Part shown: positions 11,700 to 24,744 of the stretch, one piece after another
Position numbering within the stretch: position 1 is the stretch's first letter
How the letters are laid out: each line of letters opens with the position of its first letter
Assembly (NCBI RefSeq): GCF_029784135.1
Contig: NC_073744.1
Location: 64,740,593 to 64,804,592 of the forward strand
Origin: Toxorhynchites rutilus septentrionalis
Lineage: Eukaryota > Arthropoda > Insecta > Diptera > Culicidae
Length of the DNA: 64,000 nt
Direction: 5' to 3'
Notes under the pieces: generated by a model
What the model saw: the letters and a program-made list of their open reading frames with translations, nothing else
Database searches by the model: none
What the model was told of the DNA's origin: nothing
Made by a program: the position numbers and the translations under genes

Positions 11700-14404
11700 A
11701 AAAATAAAGAATAAAAAAAATAGTTTCTGAAATCATACATCAGGAAATTTGTGATAAATAATGCCTTCGGAAGAGGTTGCTGTGTTCTGGACCAGCTTGA
11801 GATGCATTGTCTTTGCTCGCCCGACTTAACAAACTGTCACTTTCGACTGTCAAACTTTCCCAATTCGACCAAACAGTGATGAAACGACAATGTTGTCACT
11901 GTGGTTTCCGAGTAGTGGAGTCCAGCTTAGAATATTGGTCGACTGTGGAGGACAGAAGAAGTTCAAGCAATTTGACTACCAAGTACCGAAACAGTTATTG
12001 CTCATGATGATAGGTCGTATTGGGGGAAAAGTTCAAGCAATGAGCTATGATAAGAATTAAGGCTGATCTTACAATAAGCAACTGATACATCAAAGATTCT
12101 AAAATGAAACCCATGATTTTACTCTAGCCATAATTCAGTGTCCTTTTTTTGCGTTCAACCTTACAAATTCAAACGAATACCAATTTTGTTTGACTGGACT
12201 AATTGAATTCGTTCCAAAACTTATTTCAAACACCCCTATTTCTACAACAAACATTCATTCCCTTTATCGCATTCTGATAACCTTTATCGCATGTTTCTCA
12301 CTTATGCAATCAGCAATTAATGGGCCAGATTCAACGCCGTGAAAACACACACCCACATTTCAAGTTGCCACCGTTTCAGAATGATTTTCGGAACCGTTCG
12401 AGCCACCGAAACCCATGCAAAGTTTGTGCCACCGTCATTCCGTTGCAGGAGCTTTTTTTTGGGGTGGAAAAGACGAGCAGATAATCTTTATTATGTTTCA
12501 GAAGCTCGTATTAATTGGATGCGTGTCCGTTTGCTAAATAAATAAAACATAAAAAATTCATAACAAAGCTCCATAAAAGTTGGACTCGCGCTTATCAACT
12601 TACCAGCTTTATGCTTGACGAAAAGGTCGTATATTTTTGACAGGAAGAGAAAAAAATGAAATGTATACGACTTTCATTATTATAATCACCGGCTCTATTC
12701 AGCGACTCGTGATCTGGCGACCTCTGTGGGTCTGTGGGTTCGGGGGAAACCGAAAAAAAAATTTCTCTCGATCAATAAATCAACCTACGCTCTGGCGCTT
12801 GGAAAAGTGCGATTCTGTCTTTTTTATTGCCTTTTTCCTCGCATTATGGCTGCGCATAGTTATTAAAAATTGGGTCGTTAAAAAGATGACCGGTGAATGA
12901 AATTGGGAAGTTTATATTCTCTGGCGCTGCTGGACTGGAGACGACTGTGTATCGTCTTGAAGGGACATCGTCGTCTTGTGTCCATGTTATCTACGGTACA
13001 GCTCATGGTCGTTTTGAATCCAAAACATCCGAATCCTTCGCGATCGAAAGATGTTTCAATGAGGCAGATTTACTTTTAAACTAAAATATAGCAAACGAAG
13101 TGTGAAACGTATAGTGAAACGAAGTTATTTTCAACATTCATTAAAAGGTATCCGCTGTACGTAAATCGGGCGCATTCATCTCCAGTTTTCTGCTGATGCA
13201 ATGTTCTTTTTTTTTGCTCTTGGCGCTACTAATCAAACTGCATAGCACCATGCCATGGAATATTCCTACTGCGGATGTTATGCTCCGTAGTCCGACATGT
13301 TTGCTGATTATCCTACGTTATTACACTTTTTCTGCATCAATCCATGTTATGCGCCCATATCATTACCGACAATAACGTTCAGTTGCAGTGCTTCGCGTGT
13401 GAGAGAGAAAAAACACCTATTCGCTGGGCTAGCCCTAAGACCTCGGCACTGATCGCTGGATTTGTGGGTGGATATATGTATTGCAAAAAGAGTTTATCTC
13501 ATGTGGCTAATCGCTTAGTTGCACTCGTTCGTTCGCTCGGGGTTGGGTGAACTGAACCCGTGCGGAAGCAAAATTATATTTCGCCATATCCGGAACTGCA
13601 CGTCAATACTATCTACGATGTTAATTAGGAATGACATATAGAAACTGTGATTATTACGTGGACATGTAACAGCCAATTAAAATGTCGTTTGACGGCCAAT
13701 ATTGTACTTGCATTGTGTTGTGTGAAGAGTGATTTGATATACCTATGTGTCATGTCCCGTCAGGTATCAGTAACTCCACGGATTAAAGATCCGCTTGGAG
13801 TTTAGAGACTCATGCTCCTGTAACTCTAACTGGTTCTAGAAACCAGACAGTCAGTACTCCTAGTACAAATGATGAGAGCACCTCAAAGATCGTCCCTTCG
13901 CCCTCCCCATGAAGGAGCCAGGTCAGCTGGAAAGTACGCTAAGCGAATATGAAAAAAATGCAAATTTATGGTTTCTTAAGCTTCGATCCATTCTTAGTCT
14001 ATTTTGTATATTTATACTAGCGAAATGTTCAAGTCTAGAGATCATGTGATACGAAGAAGTTTGGTCAGTTTTGTAGGAAAATGAACGTTAGGAAGCCGAG
14101 ATTCCCGTCGAAACAACACTGAACGACAAGCTGCACCAATCCGTATAACCAATCGGGCAAAAGACGACAACGTTCAACACATTATTCTCGTAGAGGGGTT
14201 GGATTTTCGTAACGTGTTGCCTCAATGGAAGGACTGTGTACAACCTGCGTAAATACCGCAAGCTACATGTTGCCTAAAAGTTGTCTCAGTTAGATCCTGA
14301 CTCAGCATCACGTGTGTTAGAGCTTCACACAATTGATCAGAGAGAAATATGAACAGGTATAGAAAGCCTGTTATCAGATCTTGTCTTAGGTATTGTCAAC
14401 AGTA
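11700..14404. other. Intergenic region, no gene assigned
   Basis: Short frames at 11807-12007, 12339-12545, 12637-12900 and 13344-13550 show no domain, no conserved spacing and no supporting splice structure, so I do not call them genes. I see no complete mobile element. Confidence 0.4.
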
Positions 14405-15699
14405 AAGGGTGTGTCACATCAAATTGCATCACGGAAAAAACGCTGTAGAAATTTAATTTTTAGGAATTATATCTTCAGCTTTCGCTTATAATCAGATAAG
14501 AGTGTATAGATCACGTTGGCCATGCTTCACTGTCAATTTTTCGTAAATTTGGAAAAATGTCGTTGAACGAAAAAGAGCGTCATGAATTAATCCTGTGCAC
14601 TCATTTCGAGAATCCGGAGTTATCACATCGGGACATCGGTAAGATGCTGGGAATCGTCCAATCCACGGTCAGCAGAGTACTAAAACGATACATCGAGAAC
14701 CTAACCATCGACCGGAAGGTGAAGAACGGCAAAAATGGATGCTCCGTCAGTGAAAAAGATCACAAGCGCGTAGTTAGGCAGTTTAGCCTAATCCGAGAAG
14801 TTCGGTCCGGGATGTCGCCAATAAGCTGAATTTGTCAAGTTCATTCGTCCAACGGACCAAGCAGCGGGAGGGCCGGCGCACATACAAGGTTCAGAAGGAT
14901 CCTAACCGCGACGAAAGGCAAAACATGGTGGGGAAGACGCGAGCCCGGAAGATGTACACCGAAATGCTGACGAAGCCGCATTGCCTGGTAATGGACAACG
15001 AAACCTACGTCAAAGCGGACTTTCGTCAGCTGCCGGGCCTGTTGTTCTTCTCCGCAGAGGACAAATTCAGTTCCGGAGGAGATTCGCAAGCAGAAACTAT
15101 CCAAGTTTGCCAAAAAGTACATGGTGTGGCAAGCGATCTGCTCTTGCGGAAAGCGGAGCGCCCCCTTCGTGATGACCGGCACGGTAAACGGGCAGGTTTA
15201 CCTTAAGGAGTGCCTACAGAAGCGCTTACTATCACTATTGAAGCAGCACGAGGGCCCGACCATCTTCTGGCCGGATCTCGCTTCGTGACACTATTCCAAG
15301 GACGTGTTGGAGTGGTACGAAGCCAACGGGGTCACCTTCGTGCCAAAGGAAATGAACCCGCCCAACGCGCCTGAGCTTCGCCCAATAGAGAAATATTGGG
15401 CGATTATGAAGCAGGCCCTCCGGAAGAACCCAAAAGTTGTCAAATCGGAGGCGGACTTCAAGAGAAAATGGATTTCTGTTCAAAAAAAACTACAACCTGA
15501 CGTTGTACAGAACCTTATGGACGGGGTAAAGAAGAAGGTGCGAGCATACGGGCTTGGGCTCGAAGTATGAATAAAAAGAAAATGCCAAAAGTTGTTTAAT
15601 AGTTTTTATTTTACTGTCTAAAATTTTCAAAAGGATCGGTCTACTGGGCGAATTTCTACAGCGTTTTTTCCGTGATGCAATTTGATGTGACACACCCTT
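14405..15699 (+). mobile_element. ITmD37E-type Tc1-like transposon, near full length
   Basis: The 1295-bp element has inverted ends of about 50 bp: the left runs from 14405 (aagggtgtgtcacatc) to 'ctgtagaaattt', and the right is its reverse complement, ending gacacaccctt at 15699. TA flanks both sides (14403-14404 and 15700-15701), the target duplication of the Tc1/mariner superfamily. The long, well-matched ends suggest fairly recent arrival, yet the transposase is interrupted, so it could only move with enzyme from elsewhere. Confidence 0.92.
14557..15570 (+). pseudogene. DD37E transposase, frameshifted
   Basis: ATG at 14557 opens MSLNEKERHELILCTHFE with a helix-turn-helix (HRDIGKMLGIVQSTVSRVLK). 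The frame breaks near 14826, goes on as RTKQREGRRTYKVQKD and KTRARKMYTEM, and reaches the first catalytic Asp in CLVMDNETYVKADF. The second Asp is in WPDLAS (about 15272), where a stop follows in place of a sense codon. The final Glu lies in LRPIEKYWAIMKQAL, 37 residues after the second Asp, which defines the DD37E class. It ends GLGLEV at 15567. At least two frameshifts and one stop inactivate it. Confidence 0.88.
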
Positions 15700-18600
15700 T
15701 ATTATCTCCGTTTTGTCTGGTACGAATGCAGATTCCTTATCGCCGTTGTCGTTTCGAACGTTGACAGTGTTTCGGACAGTGTTACGAGGTATAAAATATC
15801 ATCGTTCGAACACAACATAGCGCATCCTGATCGCACTTAACATTTTAGGCCAAGCGTTCGAAAATCGAACAGCAACTTTTATAATTTTTCATGTCTTTGG
15901 AAAGGAATCATATGGTAATGTTTTTGCACCAAAAGATAGCTTAATTTATTACCTACCACTTATATCGATTTCATTCAATTTAGAGTAACTTTATTGGATA
16001 ATAAATTCGATTTAAAGCAAGTAAGTTTGGAAGGTGTTTTCGATTTGAATTAAAAACCCCAATAAAATACAAAATATGTGAACTTTTCTACAGTATTGCT
16101 TTGACAAAAGGACATACTTTGTGATATAGAGCGAAAATCGTTCGATTGAGCCTCCTACAGGAAAATAACAGCCGGGGAAATTGAGTGTTCGAAAAATTAA
16201 ACGTTGGCCATAACGAACATTTTGACGTAGGACTACGTTTTTGATTTCTATATAGGGGGGTCACTCTACGAAAAATGTAACGTTTATTAAGAGTTTTCAA
16301 ATGCATATTACGCAGAATCGTTCTTATGATATATGTTATAATATATACCAAATTCATTCCGCTTTTTTTTCGCCTGAGACATCAATAGTCGAAATAATAA
16401 AACAAGTGAGCAATTTAACAAACAAAAGAGATATGTTTTGCTAGCGGATGCGAAGGTAAATAATGTATTATGCATTCTTTCTTTCAACTTCGTTCCCATG
16501 AATGTTGTATGCAACACAAAATTGTGTGCAATAATTCGATCCATCAAACAAATTAGCAAGACCTTTTTCGAATGTTGAAGTAATCAGATGCAAGATTTCA
16601 TGCATCAATCAAATGTCATGCAAGATTTCATCAAAGCAATGAGGAAAGTGTCACCCATGCATATATGACGGGATGACGAACATCTTAAGCCAGTGTCTTT
16701 CGAGCTGCGAATCATGGGCAATTGTACAGCGAAAAATGATAGCAATACTAGGAGGATGGCAGCGATTATAATGTGAGGACTTATTGAGATCGGCATTACA
16801 TCACATCACAAAAATGAAACGAAATAAAATATTAATAATCTTCATGACTCATATTCATAATTCTCAGTGACTTAATTCCTTCTATGATAGATTGAGCGGT
16901 AGAACCAATACGACTTGTTTGTGATAGTCTGCAAACGAACATTATTTCACCGAAAAAGCTTCTGCCAATAATAAGAATAACACAATAGAAAGAAATAACA
17001 ATATCACCTTTTAAAATAAAGCAACTTCATGATTTCATTTGTATTTTACCTCAAAATATCACGAAATCGTAAGTATTTTCAACTTGTTCTTTGTTTCTTC
17101 CCCATAAACATCATATTCAATGTAATCAATGACGATATATATATTTTTTCGTTTACCGATCCTCATATTTTCCATCTACCATTCCACCCTGTTATGTGTC
17201 AGACTGATATTCTTTAATCATTTTCAGTTACAGTTACAGTTACAGTTCGTACCAGAAGCTGATTTTCTTTTTTTGTTCGTCACAAACTGTTTGACGGTTA
17301 TGAGTACATACAAGAAACGACCCTTTCCATGGCTACTATTTGGAGTTTCAAAAGAGCTAAACTACCAGTTTTTTTTTGTCCGGCCCGTAGAATTTCTTTC
17401 GTGGAGGAGCTGGAGGAAATGATAAGTACGTGTAACGAGGATTCTAATGAGATTGTTTGTGTGAGTATTATTCCGCCAGACCGAGTAATAATCTCCCAAC
17501 CCTCTATGCCATTGTTTTTTCGCAGTACTCTGGTACTTTGCAGGTTTTGGAAAATGTTCAATTTTTTTCGGGAAATGGATAATTGTGGAGACTAATTATG
17601 CATTGACATTTCTCCACAGTTAACAATAAAAACAACAGCATATGCTTTCGTTTGAAAGGAAAAGCCTGCCAGTAATAAGTTAAAATTACATGAAATAAGA
17701 AATCCCACATCTCACCTTAGGTGGATTAATTTGGGTTTATACTTAGAGACCTCCATTCTCCTGTTCTTGTTTTTCCCTGAATCAAAAACTGATGCATTCA
17801 TGAGTACCGTATATTCGCTAATTGAAGCGACTTTTAGTTCGCAGCATGTTTGTAATTATAAAAAAAAGTGCGGGTTTCGGCCAATGTTCGATTTTTCGAA
17901 CAGTCATTTCCCGGAAAATGGAAGATGGGAAAAAAATAATTCTTGAACATTGGAGTTCCTTTAGCGTCAATAATCGAAATTACACCAATGGCTTTTGTCA
18001 AAAAAATTATTTTTACAGCTTGGTCGTTAATGGGTTAAAGCTTAGATCGATTAGGAATGAGGTACTTTCGAATGCATGTGTTTTTAATCATTCTTTCAAT
18101 CGAAACGCTTTCTAATGATGAAACAAAGACATTACGCAGGGTACGTATATGACAAGGTAGTCTGGACTGACTAGGGCATCAGTAACAATGAGGCTGTGAC
18201 GTGTTAGCTTTGCAAGTATAATGGAGCGGTATAATGAATTTGTCCAAATAAGTTTATTTCTTTTGTATTTTAACAAAATGTATACATTTATTCATTGCTG
18301 CGTAAAGATAATCTATTTAGATTTTTTTTTTTCAAATCAAAATCTAGGGGAAATTGTGGTTCGGTAATTCAGAGTTTAGCTTCCTGAAGCTCTCTGTAGC
18401 TCTCCGATACCTCCCACTGCAGTGCTTGAATTAAGCTATCATAACTAGCAGAATCACTAGGTTTTTATTAGAGATGTTGATAGTGTTGCTCTCGATTTCA
18501 TTTGACGAATATTCCTCTCGGGATAGTCATTAGAAAACTGGACCAATTCAAGATTTATGATTTTTACTCTTGCTTGATGTCAATCAAGACCTTGCGGTGA

Positions 18601-18949
18601 GCCGTCCGGTTTTGATTTCCCGAGGCATGAGAATCGTTGGCATTTCTGATAGTAGAAACAGCTAAAAATAAACAGTTGTGTGTAATAATTGTAACTATGA
18701 TATGGATTTGTTCAAATTTACCTGTTATCTGAAAATAGAAATATTTTATATATATTCCTTCGCAGTCGAGCCGCCGTAAAAATACCACTTTAAAAAGCAA
18801 CACAGAAACAACACATCTAACACATCATCACTAACTCCTCTATCTCACGTATAATTGACGTATTTTCAAATAAAAAGTAGCAAAACACTATTCGCAACAA
18901 AAAAAACACTTGTCATGAATTGCTTTGCGATCGCTGCTTTCCGTCAAAG
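15700..18949. other. AT-rich intergenic region with old repeats
   Basis: No gene is recognised. About 16212-16700 is a third, diverged copy of repeat family V ('gacgtaggactacgttttt', 'ataggggggtcactctacg'). The segments near 16155-16215 and 17860-17940 are inverted relatives of each other ('tttttcgaacagtcatttcc'). A short (agttac)4 run lies at 17226-17250. Confidence 0.45.
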
Positions 18950-18959
18950 CTAAGATGTC

Positions 18960-19353
18960 ATAGTTGAGAGTGTATAAGTGAATCGTGTCGGACACACTTC
19001 GAGTCCAAGATACCTTTTCATAAACGTACCCTGGGCATTACGATCATATTTCTTGAGCTTCAGCTCAGGTAGACTGTACACTTCGTAGTTGCTCTCCATG
19101 ATTGACCTAAACCAGCGAAATTGCACAAAGAACACGCTGAATGACGTTTGGGGTAGCAAACCAAGCTCATTGTGCAAGTTTCGGTGATTCGAGCTTTAAA
19201 TCGTGAATATCGACGCCGGTCACGTCCTTACAGTCACCTGGGGAAGGGAAGGAATGTTAGTATGGTATTCGCGGCCAGAAGCGTCGGCTCTATAGCATGG
19301 GTTCCTTGCGATTAGCATGGAAGGAACAGTTGTTAGCGTGGAGAGGTAAAAAT
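18960..19353. repeat. Repeat family U, copy 1 (left part)
   Basis: This segment shares long stretches with 34730-34857 and 36630-36780: 'gttgctctccatgattgacc', 'cattgtgcaagtttcggtga' and 'ggaatgttagtatggtattc'. A third, inverted piece lies at about 55760-55850. It seems to continue after the SINE at 19370-19795 into the tandem units at 19900-20440. The family is unidentified. The minus strand has a 75-codon frame without recognisable domain. Confidence 0.6.
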
Positions 19354-19369
19354 CAGGATTCACTGAGTT

Positions 19370-19795
19370 TTTTTATGCCATTTGTTTGTTTTAAGCTCAT
19401 TAGCATTTTTTTGCTGTAACAGAACCGAATTTTAATCATGTACATGTCACATATCTATAACTAGCACATTACACAGTTGGCATTTTTCGGCGTAAGAGTA
19501 TTCCTTATGTTCCTCCATTATCTCCAATTTAACCAACCGGACAGTGGAGACAGTTGAAATGATCATAGTTGAGTTATTAATAGAACAGCAGCCCGATGTG
19601 TCTTGCAGAGCAGAGCAGTTGTATGGATGAATCGATCTTATTTCGACCGTGGATCGATCTCCATCGCTGATGATTGTTACGTGGACGTAGTTATTCTGTA
19701 ACAACACAAAGATGACCAATGAGGGCCTTGAGTTTTGAAATCACGATCGTTCGCTTACTAAGCGAACGCGCAGCCAATGTGGCTACGGAGACCCC
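19370..19795 (-). mobile_element. tRNA-derived SINE, copy 1
   Basis: On the minus strand the head reads GGGGTCTCCGTAGCCACATT, continues through a hairpin-like 'gcgttcgcttagtaagcgaa', and has a B-box-like GATTTCAAAACTC. The body includes 'ccatcagcgatggagatcga' and ends in an A-rich tail. A 16-bp target duplication, caggattcactgagtt, bounds it at 19354-19369 and 19796-19811. Related copies: 39089-39564, 60047-60393 and a fragment at 21845-21935. It may be the Gecko family of Aedes, which I cannot confirm. Confidence 0.82.
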
Positions 19796-19899
19796 CAGGA
19801 TTCACTGAGTTAAGTGATGTGATTATGTAAACGTGAACTATCGATCACTCAACGAAACAAAAATCCGAAAATCTGATGTGTCAACACACGCGGCAGGGA

Positions 19900-20440
19900 T
19901 GAAGGAAGGAGAACATAAAAATTTTTGGACAGGCTAAATGCTCTAATCTTTCTCGCGCGTACGATTGGAGCAGAATCTAATGGGGACGATGAAGAGTTAA
20001 CTGTGAGAAACCAAATCAATCGAGCCAATAATATATTCCGTTGTTCATCGAGCCTAATCTTTATTCATTCCCAATCGCGGCGACGGAGAGTTATCTATGG
20101 GTAAACCTGAGAAGGTAACTGAGAGAGCTTCCCTAAAATCAATCGACCCGGTGATATATTCCGTTTTTCATCGCGCGTACGCTTTTTAGAACTCCATTCG
20201 CGAAGGAGACGGTAACTCCTCTCGTGACGTCTGAGATTTATTTTCTGGAAACCTAAGAAGATAACTAAGACAACTTCGTTAGAAAACCTGAGATCGCAAC
20301 CGGAAGCTACTCTAAAATCAATCGGACCGGCGATATATTCCGTTATTCAACGCCCGGTCGTTTTATAGAACTCCAACCATGACGGCAGGAAGTTTTCTTC
20401 GGGAAACCTGAGAAAAAAACCGGCGATATATTCGGTTAAC
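19900..20440. repeat. Degenerate ~110-175 bp tandem units
   Basis: The phrase 'aaatcaatcga...ggtgatatattccgtt...ttcatcg' recurs at about 20010, 20136 and 20310, with a partial unit at 20415. Each is followed by an 'acctgagaaggtaac'-like block. Spacing varies from about 105 to 175 bp and the units are well diverged. Similar 'gaaggtaacc' wording follows the family U copy near 36815, so the array is probably part of that element. Confidence 0.6.
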
Positions 20441-21844
20441 ATGTTGACTGCCACGTCAGTCACAGTTGACTGACACTGAATTTTCGTTCAGGCCGTGTCA
20501 GTCACCGGTGCTTGACAGTATAACATATGATAATAAAGCTAAATATTATAAGCATATAAGCTCACAAGCATTCCCTTTCGAACAGAAATGCCTTCCACTA
20601 CGATAAGAAACTATGGTCCTAATACGTTTAAAAATGTCCATCCAATCGCTATAAAACCGTGGCACTCAACGTGTTAATCAATTATCAACGCGACCCAGAG
20701 TAATTTTCAAGAAACCTTAGAAGGTAGCCGAAACTAGAAATAGCTAGTTGAAGTAGATATTAACCCTGTGTGGTCGTATTAAATTTGGGCATTAGTGCCG
20801 TACTGATCGGAATTATTTTTCCTTCAAAAAGCAGTGATACATGCGAGATTATGAAAAATAAACGTTTTTAATTTTTTTTTGTTAACTATATATATGTATT
20901 AACTTAACAATGTATTTAAATGTGATGTTTTACATGAAAATTATATTTTATAATTCGTCTACGTGTGAAATGTTTCGAAGCAGTCTCCAAGAGTAAATCA
21001 TATGAAGTATAATCGATACATAATTTAATTTTTATTATCCGTTGAATATGAGACACACACACTATTGATGCAATAAATTTGTGATTAGTACCAGCAGTGT
21101 GCATCCGAAAACTTTTGACAAACAATATTTTTTTAAATCAGATTATTCAGATGACAGAAGACACTTATGCAAACAATTATCCTGCTCTTTAAAAACAACT
21201 ACTTGAACATACTTTAAACCAGTAGTTACTCAAATAATGATTTCTGCGTATCTGAAATAATCAGAACTTCTCACTTTAGATGCACAAAGATTTTGTCGCT
21301 TGAGACACTTATGCGATTATTCAAATAATATAAAACATTTATTCAAACAGTAGTTCAGATACTTGTGTACAATCTTTTCCATCACACTAAAGTGCTACAA
21401 TGGCTAAATTCTACTGATTTTCGTCCCACATGTTTATGTATTCAACGCACTGTGTGTTGTCTTGTATAGGTGACTACTTTGTTTGATACTATGTACCGTC
21501 ATCTATTACTCATAGGAACACCGTATTGATCCGAGAACAGGTTCACTAGACATCAAACATCGTTTAGGAAAAGCATAAACTGATACTGGGTTAAGTAAAA
21601 TATAAGATTAGCATGGTTTCTTACTGTGGTGGCTGAGAGCAGTCAAATGACCAGAACGGTAAAAAAGGTATGATGGCTGAGAGCTGACATACGACCACAA
21701 AGAGTTAATGAATAATGTTGAATTTCATATCCGTATATGAAATTAAAGTACAGCAGCCAGACCCTACGATATGTATTCGGAAAAACTCTGGGAAGACTTC
21801 ATATTAACGACAATTTTTATAATCCCATTTTTTAATTTATTTAG
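20441..21844. other. AT-rich intergenic region, nothing recognised
   Basis: No frame longer than about 70 codons and no inverted ends. The phrase 'ggctgagagc' recurs around 21632 and 21675, which may be a small repeat. Confidence 0.4.
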
Positions 21845-22190
21845 GCTCATTGTTTAATCGGTTTCTTTAAATTGTACATTACACAGATGCCATTCTTAGG
21901 TGTAAGAGTACTGCTTCTATACCATTGCATATGGCACATAACGTCGACTACGCCTGCGAGAAAGCAGGAAAGTCCATCAGTGCGATAGCGAGGATAATGC
22001 CGAACAACGCTGGACCCTGCAGTAGCAAAAGGCGTCTTCTAGCTACTGTATCCTCGTCAATACAGCGGTATGGAGCGCCAGCCTGGTCTGCGGCTCTCGA
22101 AACCCATCGGTATCGCAGAAAACTGGTCCGGACATTTTTCAGCTCATGGCGATGCGAGTTGTGAGCGCGTGCAGAACGATTTCGTTGATT
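21845..22190 (+). pseudogene. SINE fragment joined to an R1/LOA-like LINE RT C-terminal fragment
   Basis: Bases 21845-21935 match the tail half of the SINE at 39089-39564. From 21936 a frame reads VDYACEKAGKSISAIARIM, SSKRRLLATVSSSIQRYGAP and, after a frameshift, QLMAMRVVSACRTIS. This is the region just behind the reverse transcriptase in R1/LOA-type LINE ORF2 proteins. Only about 85 residues survive and no tail or TSD is seen. Confidence 0.65.
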
Positions 22191-22550
22191 TTTGGACGTG
22201 AGTTAGGATTTTTTGAAAGAATGATCAATGATTTTCAATACGCCCTTTTCAAACGTCAGTTGTAATTAAAATTGGTAATTGAAAATTACCAATGAAAATT
22301 TTAATTTTGGGTAGTTGAAATTTTAATGAAAATTATAATGAAAATTGTAATTTTGGGTAGCTTTCATAATAAGTACCAAGTTTAAAAAAAAATCCGCGAG
22401 GGTCGGTTCAAAATTTGCTGTTGGCCGATTTGGCGTGGAATTGCTCTATATCAAATGAAAATGTTTTATTTCGAATGAAAATTTCATTGGAGCTCGATCC
22501 GTATTCACTGAAACTGACGAAAAAGACGAAAAGAACAATTTATTCGTACA

Positions 22551-22925
22551 TATTAGGTTGAGGAAAAGAAATCCAATATTTTTGCGTGAAATTCAAAACT
22601 TTATTTAAGATGTTTCGGATGGTCCGATTTAGGTCAAATATGCATCGTTTTGTTGTATAATTTGTCGCTGTGTGCCAGTTCCATATAGATGGTGGATGCA
22701 TTAAAACTTCCCAACCAAGCTCCTGGAGTTTCTGGCGAGTCACTGCAGACGTATGTGGCCTTGCACGTTCTGATGGAACACAGCATCTCTTCTGTTGGCC
22801 AATTCTGGCCGTTTCATTCAAGTTCCACCAAATACACAGTAGAACCTTACTGGCCGTTAGTCCTGATTTGGAAACCATTTGAGCTGATTCACCACACTTT
22901 GACCACGATCGTTTTCGCACCATGT
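22551..22925 (-). pseudogene. Decayed mariner transposase with one end
   Basis: The minus strand reads RKRSWSKCGESAQMVSK, LTASKVLLCIWW and then RARPHTSAVTRQKLQELGWE, which follow the order of the complete mariner at 26790-28021 but lack the stretch between IWW and the second catalytic site. An end-like sequence 'ttaggttgaggaaaag' lies at 22554. This is an internally deleted, dead copy. Confidence 0.75.
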
Positions 22926-23689
22926 TGTCTCATCCCCAGGCACCATCCGTTTAAGGACGCTGATATCGCCAGAAAATTCAATCCCAACCAATCTGCCCGT
23001 AATGATCCTAATCTGTACTGGGAACATCTTCTCAAACCGTCACTACATAAAATTTCGGATAGCGATGTAAAGAACTACAAACGACAATTCAATGGGACAA
23101 AATTTCCTTAAATCCTACTTTTATTAAGTGTTCGACGAAAGTGCTTCGATGTCCTTATCAGTTCATTTGCAGCAGCCATAGCGAAAACAGTCAATCAACT
23201 ACGCTCGATGCTTTCTTCCGTCTGTCAGCTCCACCCTGGAGCGAAAAAAATAGACAACATGAGGCACTCCGTTCCCGCCGGATATACATTCTGTCCAACT
23301 TCTATAAGACCACCCTGATTATAGTTCGTTGCAACACAAACAGTTAGAATTTGAACAAGATACATTCATACATTGTCGAATGGTTAGAATAAAGTATATT
23401 TAACGTCAGTTTCGTTCAAAAGAGTTGTTCGGTTATTTATTGTGTTTAAATATGATAATTTCAGCTGTCCAGTTTCTATAAGACAACTTTAAATTTCATA
23501 AGTATCATCAATGAAAAATTCAAAACGATCGCCTGATTTACATATCAATAAATGGAAACCTTGCCATTTCGACTAACAACCTTGGAAATTCGTGTAGGAA
23601 TACTATTTACCAAATTCTGCTGAACGGATTTCTCGAAATTGCGACCTTGAGCTCTAGGTGTATCGTTTTTTCTCAGTGTAGTTTCTGTG

Positions 23690-24560
23690 TACAAGAATCC
23701 TCATAAGATTTTCAACAGGATTCAAGTCTGGAGAGTGAGCCGATCAGTCCAAAAAATTATGCTTTGAGTGGATAACTTAATCCATTGCTTAGTTTCCTTT
23801 CTGGTATGAATAGTAGCTGGAAAGTGATTTTTTTGTGACGATATCCTCGCAAAAAACGATAGGAGAGAGGATTCCAGAACATATATATAATCCTTGAATG
23901 ATGTGAAAGCTATCTTGAGCTTTCCGGTTGCACAGAATCCCGCCCAAACCATGCACGAGCCTCCACCAAAATTCCTGGTTGAAGAATACTGTTCCTTCTT
24001 CCGTGAATCATGCCAGTATCCGTTGAAACCATCAGGACCATGCTAATTGAACTTTTTTTCATCAGTGAAGATAACCTATACATTGAAGAACTTTTCGTTA
24101 TGGCATATAGCAAAATGTATTCTTTTGGAAACATTTTTTGTCACAACATACCATGTCCCAGAATCGGTTCATGTGAGTTTTGGCAAAACTCAGACGTCTT
24201 CCGATGTGAGATGGTGTAACCTTTAACCTTTTAAACCCTCTTTATATGAGGATTTTTTACCAAAACTTGACGAATTGTCACCCGAGTAACATTTAAAATG
24301 AAATATTGCTTTATTTGCATCAGCGATTTTGAGGTATTCGAAGCTGTTCTAGCTATTTCCCGCTTATCCCGATCAGAGAGCTTCGATTTATGTGGAGCTC
24401 TCTCCTTCTTACCGCATCCTTGAGGATTCGTCAAATAGTTGAGCACTACTTGATGGGATCGTCCAATCCGACGAGAAATTTCTCTGATACATATATTTTC
24501 TTGGTGAAACGCATCGATTTGTATGTCTTTTCTCTCCGTGAGCACTTTTCCCTTCGGCAT
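23690..24560 (-). pseudogene. Tc1 (DD34E-type) transposase, broken
   Basis: Starts at 24560 on the minus strand with MPKGKVLTERKDIQIDAF, then a helix-turn-helix (ICIREISRRIGRSHQVVLNY) and a Lys/Arg-rich linker (KKERAPHKSKLSDRDKRE). The first catalytic site survives as VIFTDEKKFN near 24065. GSCMVWAGFCATGKLKIAF follows near 23950. The C-terminal SAHSPDLNPVENLM, with the last catalytic Glu, is at about 23710-23750 in another frame. A stop follows EKKFN, a stop precedes SAHSPD, and at least two frameshifts are present. Confidence 0.85.
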
Positions 24561-24703
24561 TTTCCAGATTTATTGATCAAAACAACTAAAACAACGGAAA
24601 AATATAACTGGTTTATAGAAACTTGACACTTGAAAAATACAAACCTTTTGGTTTACGCTCAGCGCTTGCACAAACACATATGAAAATCATACAGTGTATG
24701 GTA

Positions 24704-24744
24704 GTTACCAATACCAATACCAATACCAATACCAATACCAATAT
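24704..24744. repeat. (ccaata)n microsatellite
   Basis: Six to seven perfect copies of the hexamer ccaata lie inside the right inverted repeat of the Tc1-like element, between its inner and outer motifs. They lengthen the right spacer relative to the left. Confidence 0.9.

Noticed and set aside
12637..13550. Small hypothetical genes
   Set aside because: Frames of 60-90 codons without domains, splice support or composition bias; expected by chance.
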